Below, piece by piece: positions 19,539 through 29,984 of a stretch of 64,000 nucleotides of DNA. The number at the start of each line of letters is the position of its first letter. Within the stretch, counting starts at the first letter, position 1. The stretch is from contig JADJMO010000003.1 in assembly GCA_016709545.1 (NCBI GenBank), forward strand, positions 372,001 to 436,000, given 5' to 3'. Position numbers and translations under genes: made by a program. Below the pieces are notes generated by a model that worked only from the letters and a program-made list of their open reading frames with translations, searched no databases and had not been told where the DNA came from. The DNA comes from Myxococcales bacterium (GTDB lineage Bacteria; Myxococcota_A; Polyangia; Polyangiales; JADJMO01).

Positions 19539-22500
19539 ATGGGCAAGCAGCGCTCTCGCGTCACCACTTCGGCATGGATCCTCGGAGTGCTCGCCGCCGC
19601 GGGCTGTGGGCCGGGCGCGAGCCGGACCGGGGGAGGCCCCACCACCGCGCCGGCCGTCGCCGCGGGCCCCGCCGAGCACCTCGCGTTCAGCCAGGGCGGG
19701 GACGTGCCCCCCCCTGCCAACGCCCCGAAGCCCCTCGCCTACAAGGCGTTCGACAGCAAGCACGATCTCGAGGCGCGACGCCCGCTCGTGCCGCAGCCCT
19801 CGGCCACGCCGCCCCCCAAGACCAAGGGCACCGTCGACGAGTCCGGGGACGAGACCGCCCTCGTCGACGTGCTGATCGGCACCGCGGCCGGCGCGCAGGA
19901 GAAGGACTCGGTCGTCGACACCGATCTGGCGAAGGTCCCCGGTGGCGTGCGGCTCGTCGTCGACTCGCCGTACGAGATCTTCAGCAAGGTGGGCACCTAC
20001 ATCCACGTGGGCGCGTGGCTGCCCTCGTTCGCGCCCGCCGCGGGGGCGCGCGTGTTCGTCGACGGCAAGCTGCGCGGTCGCACCGACGCGACGGGCACCT
20101 TCGTGTTCCGCGACGTCCCCGACGCCACCGGCGCGGGGGGCGGCTCGCACCACGTGATGGTGCTCGCCGGCGCGGGCCAGGGGCGCGTGCAGGGCGGCAC
20201 CAACTACAACGCCTACGCGCGCACGGCGGCCTTCGAGCGCGCCAACCTCTACGTCTACACCGACCGCGGCGTCTTCTCGCCCGGCGACACGGTGAAGGTG
20301 CGCGCGTTCGCGTGGCGCCTGCGCGGCGACTACCGCCCGTTCTCCGGCGCGCCCGTGAACGTCATGCTGCGCAAGGACGGCAAGATGATCGGCGGCGGTC
20401 GGGTGCTGACCGACCAGCTCGGCGTCGCGTTCGTCGACGTGCCCCTGCCCACGACCGCGCCGGAGGGCTCGTACGAGATCGCCGTCGAGCACCTGGGCGA
20501 GCGTGCCACGGGCCGCCTCCAGATCAAGCGGATCGTCGCGCCGGCGGTGAAGATCGAGCACACGCTGCCGCGGTTCCTGACGCGCGAAGAGAAGTCGTTG
20601 CCGTTCGAGGTCACCCTCGCGAGCGCGACGGGCGAGCCGTTCAAGAGCGGCACCATCGTCGCTCGCTACCTCGACCCCAAGGGCAAGGAGGTCGCGCGGG
20701 AGACCCGCGCCGTCACGGGCCCGGGGCCGCACAAGCTGTCGATCGACCAGGCCAAGCTCGACTCGATGCGCACCGCGTTCGCCGACGACCAGCTGGCCGC
20801 GGTGGTGATCGAGGTCACCGACGCGGCGACCGGCCGCAAGGACGAGCTGCGCCGCGACCTCCGCATCTCGCACGCGCCGTGGCGGCTCGTCGTCGAGACC
20901 GACCGCAACGAGCACGTGGCCGGTGAGACGGTGAAGGTCGTGGTGCACACGACCGACCTCGAGCAGTCCCCGGCGCCGGGCATGGAGCTCGAGATCACCG
21001 CGCACTCGAGCAACAGCGAGGACAGCGACCCGACGAGCAAGAAGTCGGTGATCGTGAAGACCGACGCCGACGGCCTCGGCAAGGCCACGTTCACCATGCC
21101 GAAGGGCTACCTCGACATCCAGGCCAAGCTCGTGAAGGCGCCGAGCGTGATGGGCGCGGGCTACGTCTCGGTGTCGCCGCCGCGCGCGATGTTCGCCGAC
21201 GTGCCGGTGCCGAGCGTCACCGAGCGCGCCAAGACCCCGATCGAGGTGAAGTTCCCCTCGGGGTACGCGCCTTCGGAGAAGGTCGTGCACGCCGACGTCG
21301 TCGACTCGTCGGGCGCGCTCATCCACTCCTTCCTCGTGCCCATCACGTTCGAGAAGGGCGAATACGTCGCGCGCGGCACCTTCCCCGCGCCGTCGTGGGG
21401 CTCGATGCTCATCACGTTCTTCGCGATCGGCGCCGAGAAGGGCAAGCAGGGCCTGCCGGCCTCGATCGGCCTGCTCACGGATGGCGCCAACCTGCCGGTC
21501 GTGGCCTCGCGGCCCATCGCCGTCACGCTCAAGGCGCCCGGCATGGCGACGCCGGGGCAGACGGTGAAGGTCGACCTCTCGGTCAAGGGCCCCGACATCG
21601 CCGGCAAGGCCGAGCGCCCGTTCGCGGTCGGCGTGTCGATGACCGAGGACGCGCTGCTCGCGCTGCTCGACCCGCTCGAGCGCACGCCGACGCAGGTGCT
21701 CTACAACCCCGAGCGCAAGGTGATGGCGTCGACCGGCGCGCAGATCTTGACCTGGCCCGTCGTGCAGAAGACGTGGGGCTCGTGGAACTACGACATCGCG
21801 TTGCCGCCGTTCGGGTTCCGACCGGGTGGCCTGCCGCCGGTCTACAACGGCAAGAATGCGGGCGGTTTCGGGCAGCCCGTCGCGGCCGACGAGATGGGCG
21901 GCCCTCGCGGGCGCGGACAAGGCGAAGGGCGCGCCTCCACCGGCTCCTCCCTCGATCGCGAAGCCCGGCGCGGCCCCGATGCCGATGGCCACGAGCGCGC
22001 CGGCCAAGGCGACCGGCGAGGCCTCGAAGAAGGCCCCCGCGGAGGCGAAGCCGGACGTCTACGCGGCGCTGCCCGTCCCCGGGGTGCCGAAGAAGGACGT
22101 CAACATCACCATCCGCACCGACTTCTCGCCGACGTCGCTGTGGATCCCCGATCTCGTGCTGAACCCCGGCAAGGACGGCGTCGCGACCAAGACGTTCGAC
22201 GCCAAGCTGCCCGACTCGATCACGACCCAGCGGCTCACGGTCGTCGCGACCGACGACCGCGGCGCGGTGGGCATCGGCAAGGCGCTCATCAAGGTGGACC
22301 AGGACGTCTCGGTGCGCAGCGACCTGCCCGCCGAGCTCACCATGGGCGACGAGGTCGAGGTCGGCGTCGCGGTGCGCAACACGCGCAAGACGTCGGTGAG
22401 CGGCACCGTGAGCCTGTCGTCGACCGGCCTCGCGCTCGTCGGCGCGGGCACGGCCCCCATCACCGTGCCGGCCGGCAGCAGCGCCGCGGTCCGGTTCAAG

Positions 22501-24249
22501 GTGCGCGCCGGCGCCGTCGGCAAGACGCCGTTCTCGGTCACCTTCACCGAGGCCGCGCAGAAGGGTCGCGTCGACACCGAGCAGCGCTCCCTCTGGGTGA
22601 AGCCGCACGGCGCGCCCTCCGAGCAGCGCGTCGCCGCGACGCTCACGGGCGGCAAGATCGTGGCCTTCGACGTCGTGCGCACCAAGGACGATCTCCACCT
22701 GGAGGCCGACCTCTCGGTCGCGTTCCCGAGCGCCGTCCCGCTCATCGAGGGCCTCGAGGATCTGGCCGACGAGAAGCTGATGGGCGTCGATCCCGACGCC
22801 TCGCGCGTGCTCGCCGCCATCGCCATCGAGGGCTACCTCGTGCGTACCAAGGCCCCGCAGACGGTCGTGGCGCGCGTGCACGAGAAGCTCCAGCGCGCGA
22901 CGGCGGAGCTCCTGATCGACCAGCAGCCCGACGGCGGCTGGGGCTGGCGCTGGGACACGTGGGCCGCGCAGCAGGGCCTCGGCTCGGGGAGCTCGCCCTA
23001 CGTGACCACCCACGCGCTGCAGGCGCTCGGCAAGCTGCGCTTCACCAACGTGCCGGTGCCCGACAGCGCGATCGCGAGCGGCCGCACCTACCTGCTCGAC
23101 CACCTCGACCAGAACTCCGACGTCGACGTCAGCAACGTCGCGTTCTGGGAGGGCGACGGCCCGAGCAAGCGCCGCGCGGCCACGATGTCGGCGTTCCAGG
23201 CGATCGCCCTCACCGAGAAGCACCAGAAGCTCTGGGGCGCGCAGCTCACCAAGATGAACGTGCTCGCCAAGAAGGCCGAGGACATCGTCAAGGGTGGCCC
23301 CGGCAGCGAGGACCCGCTCACGCTGACCAGCGCCGTGATGGGGCTGTGGCTGCACGGCCAGGCCAGCAACCAGCCGAAGGCCGACCTCGTCGACCAGGGC
23401 GTCAAGTCGCTCCTCGCGAGCTACCGCGGCGGCTACTGGGAGCCCTCGTGGTTCCACGCCTGGGGTGGGCGCATCGAGGCCACCCGCGGCGTGATCGAGC
23501 TGCTCACCAGCGTGGCGCCCGGCGCCTACGACGCCGACCTGCACGACGCGGTCGACTTCCTCCTGCAGACCAAGCCCTCGTGGGGCGCGTGGCACAACGC
23601 CTGGGGCACCGCGGCCGCCATCGAGGCGCTCACGTTCCTCGATCCCACGCCGCCCGAGAAGGCCGGCGCCACGGTGACCATCGCCGTCGACGGCAAGCTC
23701 GTGCGCACCGTGAAGATCGACCCCGAGGACCCGTTCACCAGCGCCGCCGCGCTGCGCGCGGTCGACCTCTCGCCGTTCATGGCCGAGGGCAAGCACGAGG
23801 TGCGGCTCGCCTACGACGGCAACCTCACGGTGCCCGCGAGCGTGTCGCTCAAGCGCTGGACGCTCGCCAAGAAGGACGACCCGACCCTCACCATCGAGCG
23901 CGCCCTCTCGGCCTCGAGCGGCGTCGTCGGCGCGACCTTCAGCGCGCAGATCACCCTCGACACGAAGGTCGCCCGCCCCGAGCTCACGATCGTGGTGCCG
24001 CTCGCCGCGGGGGTGTCGATCGACGCGCGCGCCCTCGACGCCCTCGTGAAGGCCGGCACCATCAACGCCTACCGCGAGGGCGGCTCGCTGTTCGTCTCGC
24101 TGCGGGACGTGCCCGTCGGCAAGAAGTCCTTCGCGCTGCCGCTCGTCGGCGCGCGCAAGGGCGCGTTCTCCCTCTCGCCGGTCCGTGTGTTCGCGACCCG
24201 GTCGTCCGCCGAGGCGACGAGCACGGAGGCTGCGTTCCTGGTGAAGTGA
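19539..24249 (+). CDS. alpha-2-macroglobulin-like lipoprotein without thioester (frame change near 21900)
   Basis: About 1570 residues. The leader ends AAAGCG with the lipidated Cys at 23, so it is membrane-anchored in the periplasm or on the surface. Several MG-type beta domains follow, including the diagnostic NLYVYTDRGVFSPGDTVKVR. The second half has the A2M segment FSPTSLWIPDLVLNPGKDG and TTQRLTVVATDDRGAVGIG, then a helical thioester-domain fold with QQPDGGWGWRWDTW near residue 1128. Where family members have GCxEQ the sequence reads EGLEDLADEKLMGVDPDAS: there is no Cys, so covalent trapping is not possible. The frame changes at about 21890-21905, inside an Ala/Pro/Lys-rich linker, by +1 or -2. 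Bacterial A2Ms are thought to trap proteases; no pbpC gene is next to it. Confidence 0.88.
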
Positions 24250-24254
24250 GGCTC

Positions 24255-26071
24255 TCAGGCGGGATCGAGGCGCAGCAGGGCCGCGCGGGCCAGCGGTCCG
24301 ACCGCCAGTGGCGCGGGAAGCTGCGGCCCCGAGCGAACGCGGGCGTCGTCGACGAGCGACGTGAGCGCCGCGCGCACGCGGGGCCCAGCTCGGGTTCGCG
24401 GGTCGCCACGCCGCCGACCAGCAACAGCGCGGACAGCACGGTCGCGACGTCCTCGGGGTGCTCGAGGCACCCCAGCACCGACGCAGGGCGCACCGCGCGA
24501 GCGGCGCTCTCGAGCTTCTCGGGATCGAGGTACACAGGGCCCGTGCGGTCACCGACGTCCCACCGTGAGTGGAGCGCCTCGATCGGCGGGATGGGCGGTG
24601 CACCGAGGCTCCCGTTCCTGACGAGTCGCGTCGCCTCGGCGCGGACGGCGGGAGCCTCGTCCGGATCGTCGAGGGACGCCGAGAACACGGCGTCGACCGC
24701 GTCGACCGAGCGCGGGTGGTGGGCGACGATCCACGCGCGCGCGCGCACCCGCCCCCGGCCGCTGGCGCTTCGATCGGCGACGTACGCCGCGAGGCCCTCG
24801 GCGATCGCGCCGACGACGAGGTCGCCCCACAGCGAACTCGGGTCGCGCGTGAGGGTGGAGATGTCGACGTCGACCTCCAGCGCGCGCCGACATGCGTCGA
24901 CGAGGCCCGCCGCGATCCGTTCGGGCGGCCAGCTGGCGGCGCGCACCAGTCGCCCATAGGCCTCGAGCGCGCGCGTGGCGATCGGTACGCACGATGCGTT
25001 GCCCTCGTCGACCACATCGCCGTCGGAGATCCGCGCGCGCAGCAGGGGATCGAGCGCGTCGGCGACGCCTTCGTACCAGTCGAGCAGTTGCGAGGTAGAG
25101 AGGAGCGCCTCGACGACCTCGTCGAGTCCGGCAGACCTGTCCGAGAGCAGCGCGAGGAAGGGAGCGGGATCGTCCGCCCATGGCAGCGCCTCGCGGCGCA
25201 CATCGGGTCGGAACCCCTTGGCGCGGAGCGCGGCATGGCACCCCGGTCGCTGGGTGTAGATCCACGCGGCGATCGACCGAGCCCGATCGAGGGGCACGAC
25301 GCCTGGCAACACGTCGAGCCAGAGTGGGATGAGTGTGGGGTCCATGGGCAGCGCTGCGCTCGCGGCCGACCGAAGCGCCTCCGGCTCACCGAGCGCACCC
25401 ACCACCCGCGCGATCTCCCCGGCCGCCCGGGGCACGAGGCCGAGGGCATGGATCCTCTCCAGGGTCGCGAGTCGCGTGTCCACGGGTCGCGCCGGGTCCG
25501 CGAAGCGCGCGAGGAGCCGCGGGACCGCGTCGATCGACGGATGTGGGTAGAGCGCACCGACGTTGCGATCGAGCGACGCTTCGATCGCTTGCTCGACGAC
25601 CTCGTCGGCGAGCCGTGCACCCGAGCAGCGGGCGAGGGTGGCGTGCGCCTGCTGCGCGAGCTCGCCGACCGTGATGGACCGCGCTGCTGCCACGCTTCGC
25701 GCGTCACGGATGTGGCGGCGCACGTGTGGCTCGATGCGTCCGGCCCACGCCGGGTCGATCGCCGCGAGCCGCTCCGCGATCGCCAACGCCACGCTCACGC
25801 CGTCGGAGTCGTCGCCGTCCGCGAGCACCGCCGCGACCTCGCCGGGATCGACCAGGTACCAGTCGACCTCGCTCGCGTCGTCGTCGACAGCGGCCCACTC
25901 GGTGACGGTCGGCAGGGTACGCCGGGGCCAGAGGGGGTGGCCGCGCAGCGCGGCGACCCGCTCGGGGCCGGCGGCGTGGAGCCCGGCGAACGCCTCCCGG
26001 CGTAGGCCGCGCGGCGCCGCAGGGTCGCCGAGCTGCGCCAATCGCAGCAGCTCGAGGGCGGACAGATCCAC
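24255..26071 (-). CDS. large helical hypothetical protein (frame change near 24387)
   Basis: From a GTG at 26071 (VDLSALELLRLAQLGDP) this encodes about 605 residues, almost entirely helical with repeated Ala/Leu/Arg-rich segments similar in rhythm to HEAT repeats. No catalytic motif, signal peptide or membrane segment is visible. The natural C-terminus, PRVRAALTSLVDDARVRSG and on to LLRLDPA with a TGA at 24255-24257, is in a different frame from the main body; the join is one missing base in a GGCCCC run near 24387. It is convergent with the macroglobulin gene (5 bases) and divergent from the next gene with a 24-base gap. The function is unknown; a scaffold is a guess. Confidence 0.6.
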
Positions 26072-26095
26072 GGACCGAAGGGTATCATCCGCCAG

Positions 26096-26764
26096 ATGGG
26101 CGACACCTGGTGCAGCTATCGCGCGTTCGCGGCCGAGGCGTTCGAGGCGCGCTGCTTGACCCTGGGCCCCACGTTCTCGGAGGCGGAGTGGGCGGCACTC
26201 TCGGCCAAGCGGCCGGCGGATCCGGCGGTGCGCGCGGCCTACCAGCCGGCCATGCTGTTCGACGAGCCCGAGTGCGACGACGAGGGTGAGCCCCTCGAGA
26301 CGACGCGGGTGCCCGCGCTCGTCACCACGCCCGAGCAGGCGCAGACGCTCGTGGACGCGTGCTTCACGGACTGTGGGGCAGCCTTCCTCGCCACGTACAA
26401 CCTCGTGCAGGCACTCGGCGAGGATTCCGTCGCGCGTGCCCTCGCGGGCGCGGCGAACCAGGCGGCGCGTGACGCGTGGGGGCAGCTGGGTCGCGCCGTC
26501 GGCTACCCGAACACGAACGCCGGGATGCCGTGGTGGTTCGAGCGAGCCTACCCACGCGATCACTGGATCGGCGTCGTCGGACCCGCCGAGCTGACGCGCC
26601 TCGTGAGCGCGGTGCGGGCGAGCCGAGTCGTCGACGCCGCCGCGGAGCTGCTGCAGCCACGCGCTCCGGCATCGGCGTCGGTCTTGCTGCAGGTGGTCGA
26701 GTTCTACACGCGCATCGCCGACGCGGGGGCGCACTGGGTGCTGGCCGTCGAGTCTGGGTCCTGA
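26096..26764 (+). CDS. hypothetical protein
   Basis: 222 residues starting MGDTWCSYRAFAAEAFEARC. The N-terminal half is acidic (LFDEPECDDEGEPLE), followed by a helical part with FTDCGAAFLATYNLVQALG and the aromatic segment GMPWWFERAYPRDHWIGVVGPAEL. There is no signal peptide, membrane segment or known motif. It is divergent from the helical protein gene, 24 bases apart, so the two may share a promoter region, and convergent with the amidase gene. The protein-like composition and clean ends support a real gene. Confidence 0.6.
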   Translation: MGDTWCSYRAFAAEAFEARCLTLGPTFSEAEWAALSAKRPADPAVRAAYQPAMLFDEPECDDEGEPLETTRVPALVTTPEQAQTLVDACFTDCGAAFLATYNLVQALGEDSVARALAGAANQAARDAWGQLGRAVGYPNTNAGMPWWFERAYPRDHWIGVVGPAELTRLVSAVRASRVVDAAAELLQPRAPASASVLLQVVEFYTRIADAGAHWVLAVESGS

Positions 26765-26802
26765 ACGGCAGAAGACGACGACCTTCCAGATCGCGACCTC
26801 GT

Positions 26803-28204
26803 TCAGGCCGAAGCGAACGCGCTCCGCGGCGCGAGCCGTGGCCACGGCGCCGCGGCCTCGAGCTCGAGGGGCCAGCTCGAGCAGCGTGCGTTCGTTGCCG
26901 TGCGCGGCGGCGAACTGCACGCCGATCGGCACACCCTCCGCGGTGCGGCCCATCGGCAGCGACACCGCGGGCGCGCCCGCCACGTTCACGAGCCCGGTCA
27001 GCGGGCCGAACGTGAGCAGCCGCGCGAGCGTCTCCCCGAAGGGCTGGTCGGTCGCGAGGTGCCCGAGCAGCGGCGGCACCTCGGCGAGTGTCGGACCGAT
27101 GAGCGCGTCGAACCCCGCCATCACCGCCGCGTACTCCCTCGGGAAGGCGCGCAGGCGCGGGATCGCCGCGAACGCCGCGCGCGGCTCGGCCGCGAACGCG
27201 CGCGCGAAGCCGCGGCTGAACGGCTCGACCTGGGCCTTTTCGTAGCCACCGTGGGTGAGGAGCGCGCCGCCGGTCACCTGGATCCAGGCGACGAGCCCCC
27301 AGAGCCGGATGAAGTCGTCGACGACCTGGCCGTCGAAGGGGCAGGGGAGGAGGTGGACGTCGTGCCCGAGCCCTTCGCACAGCTTGGCCGTCCTCGTGAT
27401 CGTGGCGCGCACGGCGGCGTCGACCGGCGTGTGGCGCGGCGACTCCACGAACACGCCGAGGCGCAGCCGCCGCTGCGTCGGCCCGGCGATGGGGCCGATG
27501 GGCGCGAGCCGGCGCCGCCGCCCGCGCTCGATGGCGTCGAAGAACGCGATGGTGTCGCGCACGGTGCGGGTCACGACGCCGTCCACCGCGATGTTCACGG
27601 GCAGGAGGTTCGAGCCCTCCATGTCGAGGCGATGCCGCGACGGCTTGAGCCCCACGAGCCCGCAGCACGCCGCGGGGATGCGGATCGATCCACCACCGTC
27701 GCTGGCGTGCGCGATCGGCACGACGCCCGCGGCGACCAGGGCCGCGGCGCCGCCGGAGGAACCACCGGGCGTGCGGTCGAGGGCCCACGGGTTCTTGCAC
27801 GGACCGAAGCGCAGGGGCTCGGTGGTCGCGGTGAGCCCGAACTCGGGCGTCGCGCTCTTGCCGAGGCTCACGAGCCCCGCGGCCTCGAGGGCACGCACGA
27901 TCGGGTCGCTGCGGCGCGAGACGTATTCACCCGAGCTCGCGGACCCCCAGGCGGTGCGCACGCCGCGCATCTGGGCGAGGTCCTTCACGAAGGTGGGGAC
28001 GCCGGCGAGGGGCCCCGTGGCCTTCGGCGCGGCCTCGCGCGCGCGCTCGAAGGTCTTCGTGACGATGGCGTTCAGCGGCGCGACGGCCTCGGCGCGGGCG
28101 CACGCCGCGTCGACGACCTCGGCCGCGGAGACGTCACCGCGGCGAATGCGGTCGCGCGTCTCCACGGCGTCCCACTCGGCGAGCTCCCACAGGCCTGTGC
28201 GCAT
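26803..28204 (-). CDS. amidase-signature family hydrolase (frame change near 26868)
   Basis: The protein has the full Ser-cisSer-Lys triad of amidase-signature enzymes: Lys74 in TFVKDL, cis-Ser149 in TPGGSSGGAAA, and nucleophile Ser173 in DGGGSIRIPAACCGL. The tail FAAAHGNERTLLELA then changes frame in GGCCCCT (+1 or -2) and ends properly as LEAAAPWPRLAPRSAFASA with TGA at 26803-26805. This gives a normal length near 465. It hydrolyses an amide bond in the cytoplasm; no gatB or gatC gene is nearby, so a stand-alone amidase is likelier than GatA. The start is an ATG at 28204. Confidence 0.87.
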
Positions 28205-28298
28205 GCGGCGGCACGGTATTGGGTTTCGGTCGGCGGGATAGTGGGAAGCGCCGTCCCCAGCGCCGGGACGCTGCCGGGTCTCCCGAGAGGCCAGAGGA

Positions 28299-28320
28299 CG
28301 GGTCGGGCACCACCGACCCG
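28299..28320 (+). repeat. 8-bp stem hairpin upstream of the RAYT promoter (REP candidate)
   Basis: CGGGTCGG - GCACCA - CCGACCCG is a perfect 8-bp stem with a 6-base loop. It ends 24 bases before the -35 box of the REP-associated transposase gene. RAYT proteins recognise such hairpins (REP sequences), so this may be the element's own end or binding site. The usual GTAG guide at the stem foot is not evident. Confidence 0.4.
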
Positions 28321-28343
28321 ATGGGCATCAGCCCCCCGTGCCC

Positions 28344-28371
28344 TTGCTGGGGCGTGGAAAGATGCCATAAT
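28344..28371 (+). promoter_or_regulatory. promoter of the first RAYT gene, leaderless
   Basis: TTGCTG (28344-28349) and CATAAT (28366-28371) are 16 bases apart. The ATG follows the -10 box by six bases, so transcription would begin at or next to the start codon. The same GCCATAATCAA string lies at the same place before the second RAYT gene (59268-59296), which supports real function. Confidence 0.65.
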
Positions 28372-28377
28372 CAAGTG

Positions 28378-29031
28378 ATGGAGCAGGCGGCGCTTCCGGT
28401 CTGCGCGCACGGTGGGGCTCGCCGGGGCGCCGGCCGTCCCGCGAAGCCGGGCAGCGTGTCCCATCGCCGCCGGCCGACGGTCTCTGCCAACCACCCCTTG
28501 CACGTCACGCTGCGCTTCGCGGAGCACGTCTGGAACCTCCGCGCGCAGCGTTGCCTGCGTCCGATCGACCAGGCCCTGCGCGCGCTCCTCCGCGGGGAGT
28601 GCGTCCGGGTGACCCACTTCTCGGTGCAAGGGAACCACATGCACCTCGTGGTCGAGGCCCACGACCGGCGCGCCCTCTCGAGCGCGATGCGCTCCCTCAC
28701 CATCCGCATCGCCCGCGGGCTCAACAGGGCCATGGGGCGACGCGGTCGGGTGCTCGCGCAGCGGTACCACGCCCGCGCGCTCCGCTCGCCGACCGAGGCA
28801 CGCAACGTCCTGCGCTACGTGCTCGCGAACCACGCGCGTCACGTGCCCGGCGCAGCAATCGCCGATCCATGGTCGAGCGCGCCAGTCTTCGTCGAGTGGA
28901 GCGCCGTGGGCCTCCCAGTGGCTGCGGTCCGCTACGCGCTGCCCGACCGTGGCCCGCCTGTGGCCGCGCCACGCAGCTGGCTGCTCTCCGTGGGCTTTCT
29001 GCGCCCCACGCGTCGACCCGTCGCTCCATGA
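28378..29031 (+). CDS. REP-associated tyrosine transposase (RAYT, Y1_Tnp family)
   Basis: 217 residues. The HUH motif is VQGNHMHLVVEA with His87 and His89; the candidate catalytic Tyr is in NVLRYVLANH (Tyr147). The N-terminus has GARRGAGRP, also seen in the second copy. RAYTs are single-strand nucleases related to IS200/IS605 TnpA that cut and join REP hairpins and are usually single-copy domesticated genes. The ATG at 28378 is chosen because a conserved promoter lies directly before it; longer frames upstream would cross that promoter. It is convergent with lgt. No flanking terminal repeats of an insertion sequence are visible. Confidence 0.85.
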   Translation: MEQAALPVCAHGGARRGAGRPAKPGSVSHRRRPTVSANHPLHVTLRFAEHVWNLRAQRCLRPIDQALRALLRGECVRVTHFSVQGNHMHLVVEAHDRRALSSAMRSLTIRIARGLNRAMGRRGRVLAQRYHARALRSPTEARNVLRYVLANHARHVPGAAIADPWSSAPVFVEWSAVGLPVAAVRYALPDRGPPVAAPRSWLLSVGFLRPTRRPVAP

Positions 29032-29116
29032 CACCTGCTCACCCTTCACAGGCGTGGTCCGCCGCCCTCCCGTCCGAAGGCGTGGCTCGTCGCCTGAAAC
29101 CGTCGCCGCATCCACC

Positions 29117-29926
29117 TCAGGTCCGTCGCGGTGCCAGGCGCAGGACCATCACCGCCGCGAGCGCTATCAGGAGGAGCGATACGAACTGAGCTTGGCTCAG
29201 CGCGAGTGCCCCGACGACGAATCGGTGGTTCACACGAACGAACTCGATCAGGAAGCGCTCGATTCCGAGGACTCCCACCCCCAGCCACCAGAGTGAGCCG
29301 GGGGTGCTGGCACGACGAGCGAGGAGCGCGAGTCCGACGCCTGCTGAAGCTGTGATTGCAGCCTCCCACAAGGAGGTCGGCAGCACGGGGTGCCCGGGCG
29401 CTCCCGCGACGGCGTGCAAGTAGTCGCAGGCGAAGAGCCAGCCCTGCCGAGTCGCAGGCTGGCCCCAGCATCCATCGCCCGCCAGGTGGCAACCAAAGCG
29501 ACCGATGCCATAGGCGACCAGCACGCCCCCGATCGCGCCATCGGCGACCACGGCCGCACGCCACTGCAGGCTTCGCACGCGCCACCAGACGGCGCCCGAT
29601 GCCAGGATCAGCCCGCCGAGCACGTTGCGTGGCCCGGTGATGCCCGACTCGCGGAGCTGCGAGATCCAGGTGTAGGGAGCGCCCTCGGCGACGTGCGCCA
29701 GCCGCGCGCCGCCCAGTCCCACGACGAGCGCCGCAAGGGCGATGCCCCAGATCTCGATGGCCAGGTCGGCAGGCCCGGGCTCGTCGGTCGTCGAGATGCG
29801 GACGCCCCTTCGCTGCAGCGCCCGAAGGCTGCTGTAGGAAACGAGGGAGCCAGCCACGAAGGACGCGACGAGCGCCGCGCTCCAGGTGGGGATGCGCTGA
29901 CCGAACAGGAAGAGGTAGGGGTGCAC
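29117..29926 (-). CDS. lgt: prolipoprotein diacylglyceryl transferase family protein
   Basis: 269 residues with about seven membrane helices. The Lgt signature appears as GIGRFGCHLAGDGCWG, the variant (GCHLxGDG in place of GNFxNxE) seen in myxobacterial and cyanobacterial members, followed by PTSLWEA. The enzyme transfers diacylglycerol from phosphatidylglycerol to the lipobox Cys of prolipoproteins in the inner membrane. It lies directly downstream of a lipoprotein gene cluster (58-base gap, same strand). The variant motif means it could be a paralogue rather than the housekeeping enzyme, which is interesting beside a lipoprotein locus. Confidence 0.85.
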   Translation of the reverse strand: MHPYLFLFGQRIPTWSAALVASFVAGSLVSYSSLRALQRRGVRISTTDEPGPADLAIEIWGIALAALVVGLGGARLAHVAEGAPYTWISQLRESGITGPRNVLGGLILASGAVWWRVRSLQWRAAVVADGAIGGVLVAYGIGRFGCHLAGDGCWGQPATRQGWLFACDYLHAVAGAPGHPVLPTSLWEAAITASAGVGLALLARRASTPGSLWWLGVGVLGIERFLIEFVRVNHRFVVGALALSQAQFVSLLLIALAAVMVLRLAPRRT

Positions 29927-29984
29927 GAGGCCTCCGAGGAGAGCGCGACGCAGATCCGCGCCGCGCCGCGCTCTCCGCCGACTT

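Noticed and set aside
24062..28204. A single 1380-codon minus-strand gene joining the amidase and the helical protein
   Set aside because: The amidase has its own natural C-terminus and stop at 26803 after a one-site frame change, the helical protein has its own GTG start at 26071, and a plus-strand gene with a good start occupies the gap.
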